Source of the DNA: Actinomarinicola tropica
GTDB lineage: Bacteria; Actinomycetota; Acidimicrobiia; Acidimicrobiales; SKKL01
Direction: 5' to 3'
NCBI RefSeq assembly: GCF_009650215.1
Contig: NZ_CP045851.1
Span: forward strand, 310,001 to 374,000
DNA: 64,000 bases
The position numbers and the translations under genes were made by a program. Position 1 is the stretch's first letter. Every line of letters starts with the position of its first letter. A model generated the notes under the pieces. It searched no databases. It worked only from the letters and a program-made list of their open reading frames with translations, and was not told where the DNA came from. This document shows, in pieces, positions 45,922 to 54,884 of the stretch.

Positions 45922-46800
45922 ATGTCGACCCCGCTGGACGAGCCGCTGGCCGAGGTGCAGCGGCGGTTGGCGGGTGCGGTGCGGTCGATGGTGTCGGGCT
46001 CGCGGCGACCGCCGCCTCCCGTGGCGAGGGCCGCATCCGACGATCCCGGGCTGTTCGGCCCCGACTCGGCGGCGTGGCGCGTGCACGGCGATGTGGCGAT
46101 GTTCGTCGGCGGGCTGCGGGCGCTGCTCCTGCAGACGTTGCACCCGTTGGCGATGGCTGGCGTGGCCGAGCACTCCGACTACAAGAGCGACCCGTGGGGG
46201 CGCCTGCACCGCACGGCCGAGTTCATCGGCGTGACGACGTTCGGCGGCACCGACGAGGCCGAGGCGGTGATCCGACGGGTGCGTCGCATCCACGAGCGGG
46301 TGCAGGGCGTGGCGCCGGACGGTCGCCCCTACTCGGCGACCGATCCCCATCTGGTCGCGTGGGTGCACGTCACCGAGGTCGACAGCTTCCTGCGGGCCAA
46401 GCAGCGCTACGGGACCGATCCGCTCGATGCGGTCGCTGCCGACCGGTACGTGGCGGAGATGGCGCAGGTGGCCGAGCGCCTCGGGGCCGAGGCGGTGCCG
46501 AGGAGCGTCGCCGAGATGAGGCTGTGGCTGCGGTCGGTGCGGCCGGAGCTGTCGGCAGGGTCTCAGGCGCGAGACGCCGTGCGCTTCCTCCTGCTGCCGC
46601 CGGTGCCGCTGCTCGCTCGCGGACCGTACGGGGTGATCGCCGCGGCCGCCGTCGGGTTGCTGCCGGCATGGGCGCGACGGATGCTGTGGCTGCCGAGCCC
46701 GCCGCTGTCCGACCCGCTGGTCGTCCGTCCGGCGGCCAAGGTGCTGCTCGGAGGTCTCGACTGGGCGCTGCGCGCCGACCGGCCGGTCCACCCGGGGTGA
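45922..46800 (+). CDS. MpaB/Lcp-like oxygenase (DUF2236)
   Basis: 292 aa. DUF2236 family landmarks: RVHGDVAMFVGGLRALLLQTLHPLAMAGVAEHSDYKSDPWGRLHRTAEFIGVTTFGGT near the N-terminus, VAWVHVTEVDSFLRAKQRYG (conserved His), and VRFLLLPPVPLLARGPYGVIAAAAVGLLPAWARRML. These proteins are haem-type oxygenases related to latex-clearing protein and the mycophenolic-acid MpaB. The conserved His residues that bind haem are present. Leaderless ATG. Its stop overlaps the next gene (GTGA). Substrate unknown. Confidence 0.88.
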   Translation: MSTPLDEPLAEVQRRLAGAVRSMVSGSRRPPPPVARAASDDPGLFGPDSAAWRVHGDVAMFVGGLRALLLQTLHPLAMAGVAEHSDYKSDPWGRLHRTAEFIGVTTFGGTDEAEAVIRRVRRIHERVQGVAPDGRPYSATDPHLVAWVHVTEVDSFLRAKQRYGTDPLDAVAADRYVAEMAQVAERLGAEAVPRSVAEMRLWLRSVRPELSAGSQARDAVRFLLLPPVPLLARGPYGVIAAAAVGLLPAWARRMLWLPSPPLSDPLVVRPAAKVLLGGLDWALRADRPVHPG

Positions 46801-48119
46801 GCGGCGGGTTGGTCGAGGCGGACGAGCTGGCGCACCCCCCGGGGGCGTCGTCGGCGTGGTCCGAGACGTGGGAGCTCCGGTTGGTGGACCCCGGCCGTGG
46901 CATCGGGCTGGTCGTGGCGGTGGTGCGCCGGCCGGCGGAGCGCCAGGTCTCGTACCTGGCGTCGGTGCTCGGCGCCGCCGACGGCGTCGTGACGGTGCAC
47001 GAGCACGACATCGATGAGCCCCGGGGCGGGGGTCTGGAGCTGAGGGCCTCGGGCATCTGGGCCGACCACGTGTGCGAGACCCCCTTCAGCCACTGGTCCG
47101 TGGGGCTCGAGGCGTTCGGGCTCGTGCTGGACGAGCCGGAGGACGCGGTGACGTCCGGGCGGGGTCGGGCCGTCCCCATCGGGTGGGACCTGGAGTGGGA
47201 GGACGACGGTGGGGTGGAGCCGATCGGCGGTGCGGACGACGGGTACCTCGCGCACGGGCGGGCGCACGGGGAGCTGTTGTTGGACGACGACACCGTCGAG
47301 CTCGACGGGATCGGCGGCCGGCTGCACAGGTGGGGTACCGGGCCGCGGTTGCCCGGCTGGACGTCGCGACCCGTGCGGTCGGCCGGGACCAGGCCCGTCG
47401 AGGGGGTCCGGAGGGCGGTGGCCGACGACGGTGTCGGGGCGATCGTCGAGTGGTGGCTCGAAGCCGGGAGCGACGGGGTCGTGATGGCCTCCCGGTCGCG
47501 GGGCTGAGAACGGGTCCTCGTCGAGTGGCGGGTCGGTGAGGGGCGGCGCGCCGTGGCGCCCCCGGCGGGGCCGGAACCCAGGGTGCACGGCGTAGACGCC
47601 GCGCCGCACGCGCCGCGCACGGCCCTGTTCGTGCTCGTAGGCGAGGGCGTCGGCGAGCGTCCGCACGGGGGTGGGGCTGGCGATGACGTAGCCGTAGCGG
47701 TGGAGCAGGTCGTGGAGGTCGCGGAGCTGCTGGGGGCCGTGGCGTCGGAGCAGGGCGAGGCAGGTCGATCGCAGGTCGCGCCCGGCGAGAGGACGGGCGT
47801 CGGCAGGGGCGGGCGAGAGCGCCGGTTGGTCGAACGCCGGTGGCCGTCGGCCCTTCCGCCATGGTTGGACGGGCCAGATCTGGTCCCGGAGGTCGTCGAG
47901 CTCCGCCAGCAGCTCGAGGCGTTCGCCGGTGAGCTCGCCGAGCTCGGACTCCAGCTCGTCCACGCGGTTGATGGCGGCCGCGCGCCGACTGACGAGGCGT
48001 TCCTTGCGGGTCGGCGCGAGCCGAGCGGTGTGGCGCAGCGGCGCCAGGACACGGGCGTGGAGCGTGCGGTGGGGCTCACGCACAGGCGGTGTCGGCGGCG
48101 GGGGTGGGGCGTCGTGCAT
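46563..48119 (-). CDS. coiled-coil/winged-helix hypothetical protein; no stop before it runs antisense through neighbours
   Basis: ATG with GGAGG 5 nt upstream (48125-48129) gives strong start evidence. The first ~190 residues are convincing: a Pro-rich tail, a coiled coil (RVDELESELGELTGERLELLAELDDLRDQIW), then a winged-helix-like part CLALLRRHGPQQLRDLHDLLHRYGYV and VRRGVYAVHPGF. It then stays open through the convergent gene's 3' end and beyond, stopping only at 46563; that ~315-codon tail mirrors the opposite strand and is probably not meaningful protein. Likely a regulator-like protein whose true 3' end is not definable from sequence. Confidence 0.5.
   Translation of the reverse strand: MHDAPPPPPTPPVREPHRTLHARVLAPLRHTARLAPTRKERLVSRRAAAINRVDELESELGELTGERLELLAELDDLRDQIWPVQPWRKGRRPPAFDQPALSPAPADARPLAGRDLRSTCLALLRRHGPQQLRDLHDLLHRYGYVIASPTPVRTLADALAYEHEQGRARRVRRGVYAVHPGFRPRRGRHGAPPLTDPPLDEDPFSAPRPGGHHDPVAPGFEPPLDDRPDTVVGHRPPDPLDGPGPGRPHGSRRPAGQPRPGTPPVQPAADPVELDGVVVQQQLPVRPPVREVPVVRTADRLHPTVVLPLQVPPDGDGPTPPGRHRVLRLVQHEPERLEPHGPVAEGGLAHVVGPDARGPQLQTPAPGLIDVVLVHRHDAVGGAEHRRQVRDLALRRPAHHRHDQPDATAGVHQPELPRLGPRRRRPRGVRQLVRLDQPAAHPGWTGRSARSAQSRPPSSTLAAGRTTSGSDSGGLGSHSIRRAHAGSNPTAAAAITPYGPRASSGTGGSRRKRTASRA
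46797..47507 (+). CDS. hypothetical protein (possibly lipocalin-like)
   Basis: 236 aa, GTG overlapping the MpaB-like stop as GTGA, so co-translated. Strand-rich: SSAWSETWELRLVDPGRGIGLVVAVVRRPAERQVSYLASVLG, LELRASGIWADHVCETPFSHWSVGLEAFGLVLD, ARAHGELLLDDDTVELDGIGGRLHRWG. The alternation of Trp-rich strands suggests a beta-barrel such as CrtC/AttH-like lipocalins, but I am not certain. No signal peptide. Its partner is an oxygenase, so a small hydrophobic substrate would be plausible. An open antisense frame (the winged-helix gene) runs through most of it. Confidence 0.72.
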   Translation: MSGGLVEADELAHPPGASSAWSETWELRLVDPGRGIGLVVAVVRRPAERQVSYLASVLGAADGVVTVHEHDIDEPRGGGLELRASGIWADHVCETPFSHWSVGLEAFGLVLDEPEDAVTSGRGRAVPIGWDLEWEDDGGVEPIGGADDGYLAHGRAHGELLLDDDTVELDGIGGRLHRWGTGPRLPGWTSRPVRSAGTRPVEGVRRAVADDGVGAIVEWWLEAGSDGVVMASRSRG

Positions 48120-48316
48120 CGGTGCCTCCGGGTCTCGGTGCGGGTGAGGACGTCGCCGGACGTCGAGCACGGACCCGGGGCGGTCCGCCGATGGGTCGAT
48201 GATGCCGAGGGGGAGTGACACCGAGCCTCCCGGCGCGCCGATTCCGTCTCCGCCTCCCGCCCGCCCCGGCCCACACCTCCGACTACCTCGACCGCCTGCC
48301 CGCCCGTGCCATCTCA

Positions 48317-48342
48317 GGGTCGAATCGACATCGATTCGACCC
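48317..48342 (+). repeat. dispersed palindromic element, copy B
   Basis: GGGTCGAATCGA (48317-48328), CA, TCGATTCGACCC (48331-48342): a perfect 12-bp inverted repeat with a 2-nt spacer, made of the two 11-mers GTCGAATCGAC and ATCGATTCGAC. It lies in the 328-nt gene-free interval before nhaA. I see nothing else in that interval except the promoter-proximal CAGACT at 48435-48440. Confidence 0.7.
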
Positions 48343-48434
48343 CAAGCGGGTGGTGGTGGTGTGGGGGTGGGGGAGGCTCGGTGGCGGCGCGTCGACGGGG
48401 ACCGCGGAGATTGGGCCGCCGCCGCTCGGAGCGG

Positions 48435-48440
48435 CAGACT
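48435..48440 (+). promoter_or_regulatory. possible -10 box CAGACT before nhaA
   Basis: CAGACT + 7 nt + GTG (48448), same geometry as the other leaderless starts but a weaker box. Confidence 0.35.
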
Positions 48441-48447
48441 ACCGGCC

Positions 48448-49851
48448 GTGCCCGACCCGACCCTCCACGAGCCGCCGCTCCCCCGCACCTGGAGCGAGTC
48501 CGATCGCCTCGTCCCCCGAGCGGTCGTCCGCCCCCTCCGGCGCTTCGCCTCGACCGAAGCCGCCGGTGGCGTGGTCATGCTCGCCATGGCCATCGCCGCC
48601 CTCGCCTGGGCCAACTCACCCGCAGGCGAGTCCTACACCGAGGTCTGGGGCACCGCCCTCACCGTCCACCTGGGGGACCTCGCGCACATTGACCTCAGCC
48701 TCCGGGGCTGGATCAACGACCTCGCCATGGCGTTCTTCTTCTTCGTCGTGGCCCTGGAGATCAAGCGGGAGCTCGTCCGCGGCGAGCTGCGCGACCCCCG
48801 GGCCGCCGCGCTCCCGGCGATCGCCGCCCTCGGTGGCATGGTCGTCCCCGCGGCGATCTACGCCCTCTTCAACAGCGGCGGTGCCGGCGCCGACGGGTGG
48901 GGCATCCCCATGGCGACCGACATCGCCTTCGCCATCGGCGTCCTCTCCCTGGTCGGGCGCCGGGTCCCGTCCTCGCTCATCATCTTCCTCTTGACCCTTG
49001 CCATCGTCGACGACCTCGGCGCCATCGTCGTCATCGCGGTCTTCTACACGTCGGACATGTCGCTCGGCTGGCTGGCGCTCGGCGTGGCCTCGATCGTCGT
49101 CGCGCTGGGCCTCAAGCGCGTCGACGTCCGGTCCCTCGTCCCGTACGCGCTCCTCGCCGCCTTCTGCTGGTTCGCGCTCCACGAGTCCGGGGTCCACGCC
49201 ACGCTCGCCGGCGTCGCGTTCGGCCTCCTCACACCGAGCCTGCCGTTCATCGAGCGACCCCTGTTCGGCCTGCAGGCCCGCGCCCTCGTCGACCGGGCCG
49301 AGGAGATGATCGAGGCCGAGGACCTGAGCAGCGGGGAGGACGAGCACGGAGAGGAGGCCGACGCCCTCAACCAGCTCATCGTCCTGGCCGAGGAGACCCA
49401 GCCCCCGCTCGACCGCCTGGAGCACCGCCTGGTCCCCTGGACCACCTTCGCCATCGTCCCCGTGTTCGCCCTGGCCAACGCCGGGGTCCAGCTCAGCTGG
49501 GACGACCTCGTCGGGGCGTTCACCGAGCCGGTCACCCTCGGCGTCATGCTCGGTCTCGTCCTCGGCAAGGCCGTCGGCATCTTCACCTTCGCCCTCGTCG
49601 CCATCCGGCTCGGCATCGGCAAGCACCCCGTCGGCGCCTCGTGGCCCCAGCTGTTCGGCGTCGCCATGCTCGGCGGCATCGGCTTCACCGTCGCCCTCTT
49701 CGTGACCGAGCTGGCCTTCGAGCCGGGAGCGGTCGCCGACCAGGCCAAGGTGGGCATCCTCGCCGCCTCCGCGATCGCCGGCATCGCCGGCTACACGTTC
49801 CTCCGGGTGGTCGGCCGGGCCCACGACCACGACCACCACACGCACAGCTGA
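48448..49851 (+). CDS. nhaA: Na+/H+ antiporter NhaA
   Basis: 467 aa integral membrane antiporter for Na+ export and pH homeostasis. Begins with a cytoplasmic tail (ESDRLVPRAVVRPLRRFASTEAAGG) and has about 12 spans. Hallmarks are DLAMAFFFFVVALEIKRELVRGELR, PMATDIAFAIGVLSLVG and the paired aspartates in LLTLAIVDDLGAIVVIAVFY that bind Na+. The insert EDLSSGEDEHGEEADALNQ between spans is longer than in E. coli. A His-rich C-terminus (HDHDHHTHS) could bind metal. GTG start about 7 nt after a CAGACT box. Monocistronic. Confidence 0.95.
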   Translation: MPDPTLHEPPLPRTWSESDRLVPRAVVRPLRRFASTEAAGGVVMLAMAIAALAWANSPAGESYTEVWGTALTVHLGDLAHIDLSLRGWINDLAMAFFFFVVALEIKRELVRGELRDPRAAALPAIAALGGMVVPAAIYALFNSGGAGADGWGIPMATDIAFAIGVLSLVGRRVPSSLIIFLLTLAIVDDLGAIVVIAVFYTSDMSLGWLALGVASIVVALGLKRVDVRSLVPYALLAAFCWFALHESGVHATLAGVAFGLLTPSLPFIERPLFGLQARALVDRAEEMIEAEDLSSGEDEHGEEADALNQLIVLAEETQPPLDRLEHRLVPWTTFAIVPVFALANAGVQLSWDDLVGAFTEPVTLGVMLGLVLGKAVGIFTFALVAIRLGIGKHPVGASWPQLFGVAMLGGIGFTVALFVTELAFEPGAVADQAKVGILAASAIAGIAGYTFLRVVGRAHDHDHHTHS

Positions 49852-49861
49852 GCCGGCGTCC

Positions 49862-50764
49862 TCAGGTCGGGGAGTGCGCCTCCTCGACGTCGTCGAGGGC
49901 GTCGCGCCGTCCGGCGATGATGCTCAACCCGACGACGACGGCGGCACCGAGCGCCATCAGACCCACGACGGCGAGCACCTCGCCCTGAGGCCCGGTCATC
50001 GTCGTCGACTCCGTGCCGTCCGGCCACGGCCACAGCACCCGCAGCGAGCCGAGCAGCAGCCCCACCATCGCCGCCATCACCGTGTCGTGGTGGTGGCCGA
50101 GGGCCCAGTGCAGACCGGTGGAGAACAGCGCCAGACCGAGCACGCACCCCACCGCGAACACCGCGAGCGGCAGCACGTCGCGGTCGGTGACGAGGCCGAG
50201 CACGTTGTCGTACATGCCGAGCATCAGCAGCAGGAACGAGCCCGAGATGCCCGGAAGGATCATGGCGCAGATCGCGATCGCGCCGGCGACGAAGTAGAGG
50301 GCGACCGACGGGTCGTCGACGGGGCCCGACTTCAGGCCGAGCACGAAGAACGCCACGACCGCCGTGGCCAGCGTGACGGCGAGGCGAGCGGCATCGGGCG
50401 ACCCCACCATCCGCCAGGCGAGCACCACCGACCCGGCGACCAGCCCGAAGAACAACCCGGACATCCGCACGGGCTGCTCCTCGAGGAGGTGCTCGATCGT
50501 GTGGGCGAGCACGAGCAGCGCCGTGAGCACGCCCACGCCCAGGGGCACGAGCCACCCCCACTCCACGTGGCTCAGCTTGCGGATCGTCTCGCTCGCCCGT
50601 CCCTTGGCGCCCGACGCGAGCGCCGAGGCGCCGCCCCGCACGTTGGCGATCAGTCGCTCGTAGATGCCGACGACGAGCGCGATCGTCCCCCCGGACACGC
50701 CGGGCACGATGTCGGCCGATCCCATGAGGAAGCCGCGGAGGAACTGCAGGAGGGTCTGAGGCAC
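49862..50764 (-). CDS. DUF368 polyprenyl-phosphate translocase (PopT-like)
   Basis: 300 aa, about eight to nine membrane spans. Family markers are FLRGFLMGSADIVPGVSGGTIALVVGIYERLI at the N-terminus and the repeated AMILPGISGSFLLLMLGMYDNVL in the second half, the inverted-repeat pattern of DUF368. This family recycles undecaprenyl phosphate across the membrane for cell-wall synthesis. The GTG start is 7 nt after a TAGCGT -10 box that overlaps the sdhB stop. It reads in the same direction as sdhCAB but through its own promoter. Confidence 0.92.
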   Translation of the reverse strand: MPQTLLQFLRGFLMGSADIVPGVSGGTIALVVGIYERLIANVRGGASALASGAKGRASETIRKLSHVEWGWLVPLGVGVLTALLVLAHTIEHLLEEQPVRMSGLFFGLVAGSVVLAWRMVGSPDAARLAVTLATAVVAFFVLGLKSGPVDDPSVALYFVAGAIAICAMILPGISGSFLLLMLGMYDNVLGLVTDRDVLPLAVFAVGCVLGLALFSTGLHWALGHHHDTVMAAMVGLLLGSLRVLWPWPDGTESTTMTGPQGEVLAVVGLMALGAAVVVGLSIIAGRRDALDDVEEAHSPT

Positions 50765-50771
50765 CCCGAGG

Positions 50772-50777
50772 ACGCTA
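50772..50777 (-). promoter_or_regulatory. -10 box TAGCGT, leaderless DUF368 start
   Basis: Minus strand: TAGCGT + 7 nt + GTG (50764). Its first three bases are the sdhB stop codon TAG. Confidence 0.5.
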
Positions 50778-51545
50778 CCGCTGCCCCAGCAACCGCCGGT
50801 TCTGCATCTTCGAGCGGACGTAGTCGCGGTTCATGTAGGCGATGAAGTCGATCGAGATCTCCTTCGGGCACGCCTCCTCGCACTCACCGTAGTTCGTGCA
50901 GGAGCCGAAGAACTCCTCCATCTTCTCGACCATGTTCTCGGTGCGCGACCAGCGCTCGGCCTGGCCCTGCGGGAGCTGGTTGAGGTGCTGGATCTTCGCC
51001 GCCGTGAACAGCTGCGCCGCGCTGTTCGGGCACGCCGCCACGCAGGCGCCGCACTGGATGCACGCCGCGGCGTCCATGGCCGAGTCGAGGGCCGGCTTCG
51101 GGATCGGGATCATGTTGGCGTCCGGGGCCGAGCCGGTGTTCACCGAGATGTAGCCGCCGGCGGCGATGATCTCGTCGAGCGCCGTGCGGTCGACCATGAG
51201 GTCCCGCAGCACCGGGAAGCCCGCGGCACGCCACGGCTCGAGCACGATCGTGTCGCCGTCGCGGTAGTGGCGCATGTGCAGCTGGCAGGTCGCGGTGCCC
51301 TTCTGGGGACCGTGCGCCTTGCCGTCGATCATGATCCCGCACGACCCGCAGATGCCCTCACGGCAGTCGTGGTCGAACTCGATGGGGAGCTTGCCCTGGT
51401 CGATGAGGCGCTCGTTGACGGCGTCGAGCATCTCGAGGAACGACATGTCGGCGCTGATGCCCGGCGCGTCGTAGGTCTCGAAGCGACCGGCGTCGTTCGG
51501 TCCGTCCTGTCGCCAGACCTTGAGGGTGAGGTTGAGCGTCTCCAC
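50775..51545 (-). CDS. sdhB: succinate dehydrogenase/fumarate reductase iron-sulfur subunit
   Basis: 256 aa. Three iron-sulfur motifs: [2Fe-2S] [16 protein letters not shown] with downstream TCQLHMRHY, then [15 protein letters not shown] and [16 protein letters not shown] for the 4Fe-4S and 3Fe-4S clusters. It transfers electrons from the flavoprotein to the quinone at the membrane anchor. GTG start adjoining the sdhA stop with no gap. Last gene of sdhCAB, a type B (menaquinone-type) complex with a single fused cytochrome b subunit. Confidence 0.96.
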   Translation of the reverse strand: METLNLTLKVWRQDGPNDAGRFETYDAPGISADMSFLEMLDAVNERLIDQGKLPIEFDHDCREGICGSCGIMIDGKAHGPQKGTATCQLHMRHYRDGDTIVLEPWRAAGFPVLRDLMVDRTALDEIIAAGGYISVNTGSAPDANMIPIPKPALDSAMDAAACIQCGACVAACPNSAAQLFTAAKIQHLNQLPQGQAERWSRTENMVEKMEEFFGSCTNYGECEEACPKEISIDFIAYMNRDYVRSKMQNRRLLGQR

Positions 51546-53485
<1,940 letters not shown>

Positions 53486-53489
<4 letters not shown>

Positions 53490-54289
53490 CGGAGGGCCTC
53501 CTCGTGGACCTCGTCGGCGTAGGGCGTCGTGCGGTTGTCCTGGTCGACGAGCCCGGCCTGCACGGCGATCGGGAACGACACGTTGCCGACCACGACGATG
53601 GCGGCGAACGCCACGGCGAACGGCCGCCGGATCGGGTTCAGCTTGGGGTTGTTGGCGCCCAGGCTCTGGAACATGCTCCATGCCCCGTGGAAGATGTGGA
53701 GGCCGAGGGCGAGGTTGGCGACCACGTAGAAGGCGGCGACGAGCGGACGCTCGAAGCTGGCGACGACGTTGTTGTACGGGTCGTGGCTGATGAACTCGCC
53801 GTTCACCGGCTCGGCGCCGATCGTCAGGTCGAGCAGGTGCCAGACGATGAACAGCAGGACGATGATCCCGGACCAGCGCATCGTGCGGCCGGCGAAGTCG
53901 GCGGCGATGTAGTCGCGGTCGCCCTGGTAGCCGACGGGGCGTGCGGCCCGGTTCATCATCGTCAGGCTGTAGGCGGAGTGGAGGTGCAGCACGAAGGCGA
54001 CGAGGAGCCCGGCGCGCATGATCCAGAGCATCCAGCCCTCGGGGAGCGCCGGGTACAGGAGGTGGCGCAGCCAGTCGGCGTAGGCGTTCATGTCCTCGGG
54101 CCCGAAGTACAGCTTCAGGTTGCCGATCATGTGGGCCAGCACGTAGCCGAGCAGGGCGATGCCGGTGAGGGCCATCACCCACTTCTTGCCGACCGCGGTC
54201 TGGTAGAGGTTGAGCGGGAACGGCAGCTGCCGCTTCGGCCGCCTGGCGATGGGGCGCACCTTGGTCGCCCGCTCGTTCGCTTGCTGCAT
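53486..54289 (-). CDS. sdhC: succinate dehydrogenase cytochrome b subunit, type B
   Basis: 267 aa, five membrane spans, the di-haem-type single anchor subunit found with menaquinone-linked complexes. Haem-ligand histidines are in [38 protein letters not shown] and [14 protein letters not shown]. Anchors SdhA and SdhB and passes electrons to quinone. An ATG with GGAGG 11 nt upstream. First gene of sdhCAB. Confidence 0.95.
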
Positions 54290-54375
54290 CGGTGCTCGCG
54301 CCTCCGGCAGGGGTGTGGGTGTGACCGAAACCTACCCCTGGGCCCGTCGAGCGGTCGAAAAGCGGAGATGCCGCG

Positions 54376-54855
54376 TCACTCGTCGGTGCGCACGGAGATG
54401 CCGCCGTCCGGTTCGAGGACCACGACCATGAGTCCGGAGAGGTCGTGGTGCCCCTTCTCCCGGAGGCGGCTGCGCAGCTCACCTTCGCTGAGCTGGGAGG
54501 TGAACAGGCCGGTCGGGAGTGTCGCCCTGCCGTCGTCCACGACGGTCTCGGGTTCGAACTCGAGCAGCCGCCGGGCCAGAGCGGAGCGGCGGCGGACGAA
54601 GGCCACGCCGACCTGGAGGGCGAGAAGCGTGAGCAGCGCCGTCGTGCCCTGCACGTAGCTCGGATCCGGCGCGAGGGCCGTCGAGGCGAGCAGCGTGCCG
54701 AACGAGATGGTGATGACGGCGTCGAACGCCGACAGCTGCGCGACCGTGCGCCGCCCTGCGATGCGCACCGTCACGAGGAGCGTGGCGTACATGGCGACCG
54801 TGCTGGCTGCGACCCAGCCGATCGTGCTCCAGCTCGACCCGAACCACTCGCTCAT
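54376..54855 (-). CDS. DUF421 (YetF-like) membrane protein
   Basis: 159 aa: three spans ([55 protein letters not shown]) then a cytoplasmic domain with [19 protein letters not shown] and [30 protein letters not shown], the layout of DUF421/YetF. Role unknown; related B. subtilis proteins are sporulation-linked. The ATG lies 6 nt after TAGGGC, a slightly weaker -10 box, so it may be leaderless. It lies between sdhC and the GH2 gene on the same strand. Confidence 0.85.
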   Translation of the reverse strand: MSEWFGSSWSTIGWVAASTVAMYATLLVTVRIAGRRTVAQLSAFDAVITISFGTLLASTALAPDPSYVQGTTALLTLLALQVGVAFVRRRSALARRLLEFEPETVVDDGRATLPTGLFTSQLSEGELRSRLREKGHHDLSGLMVVVLEPDGGISVRTDE

Positions 54856-54884
54856 CCGGCGGCCCTACCCGGCGGACAGGCGTC

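Noticed and set aside
45860-45925. Single shared promoter for SCP2-like and MpaB-like genes
   Set aside because: Two separate back-to-back -10 boxes with correct spacing to each start explain both genes better.
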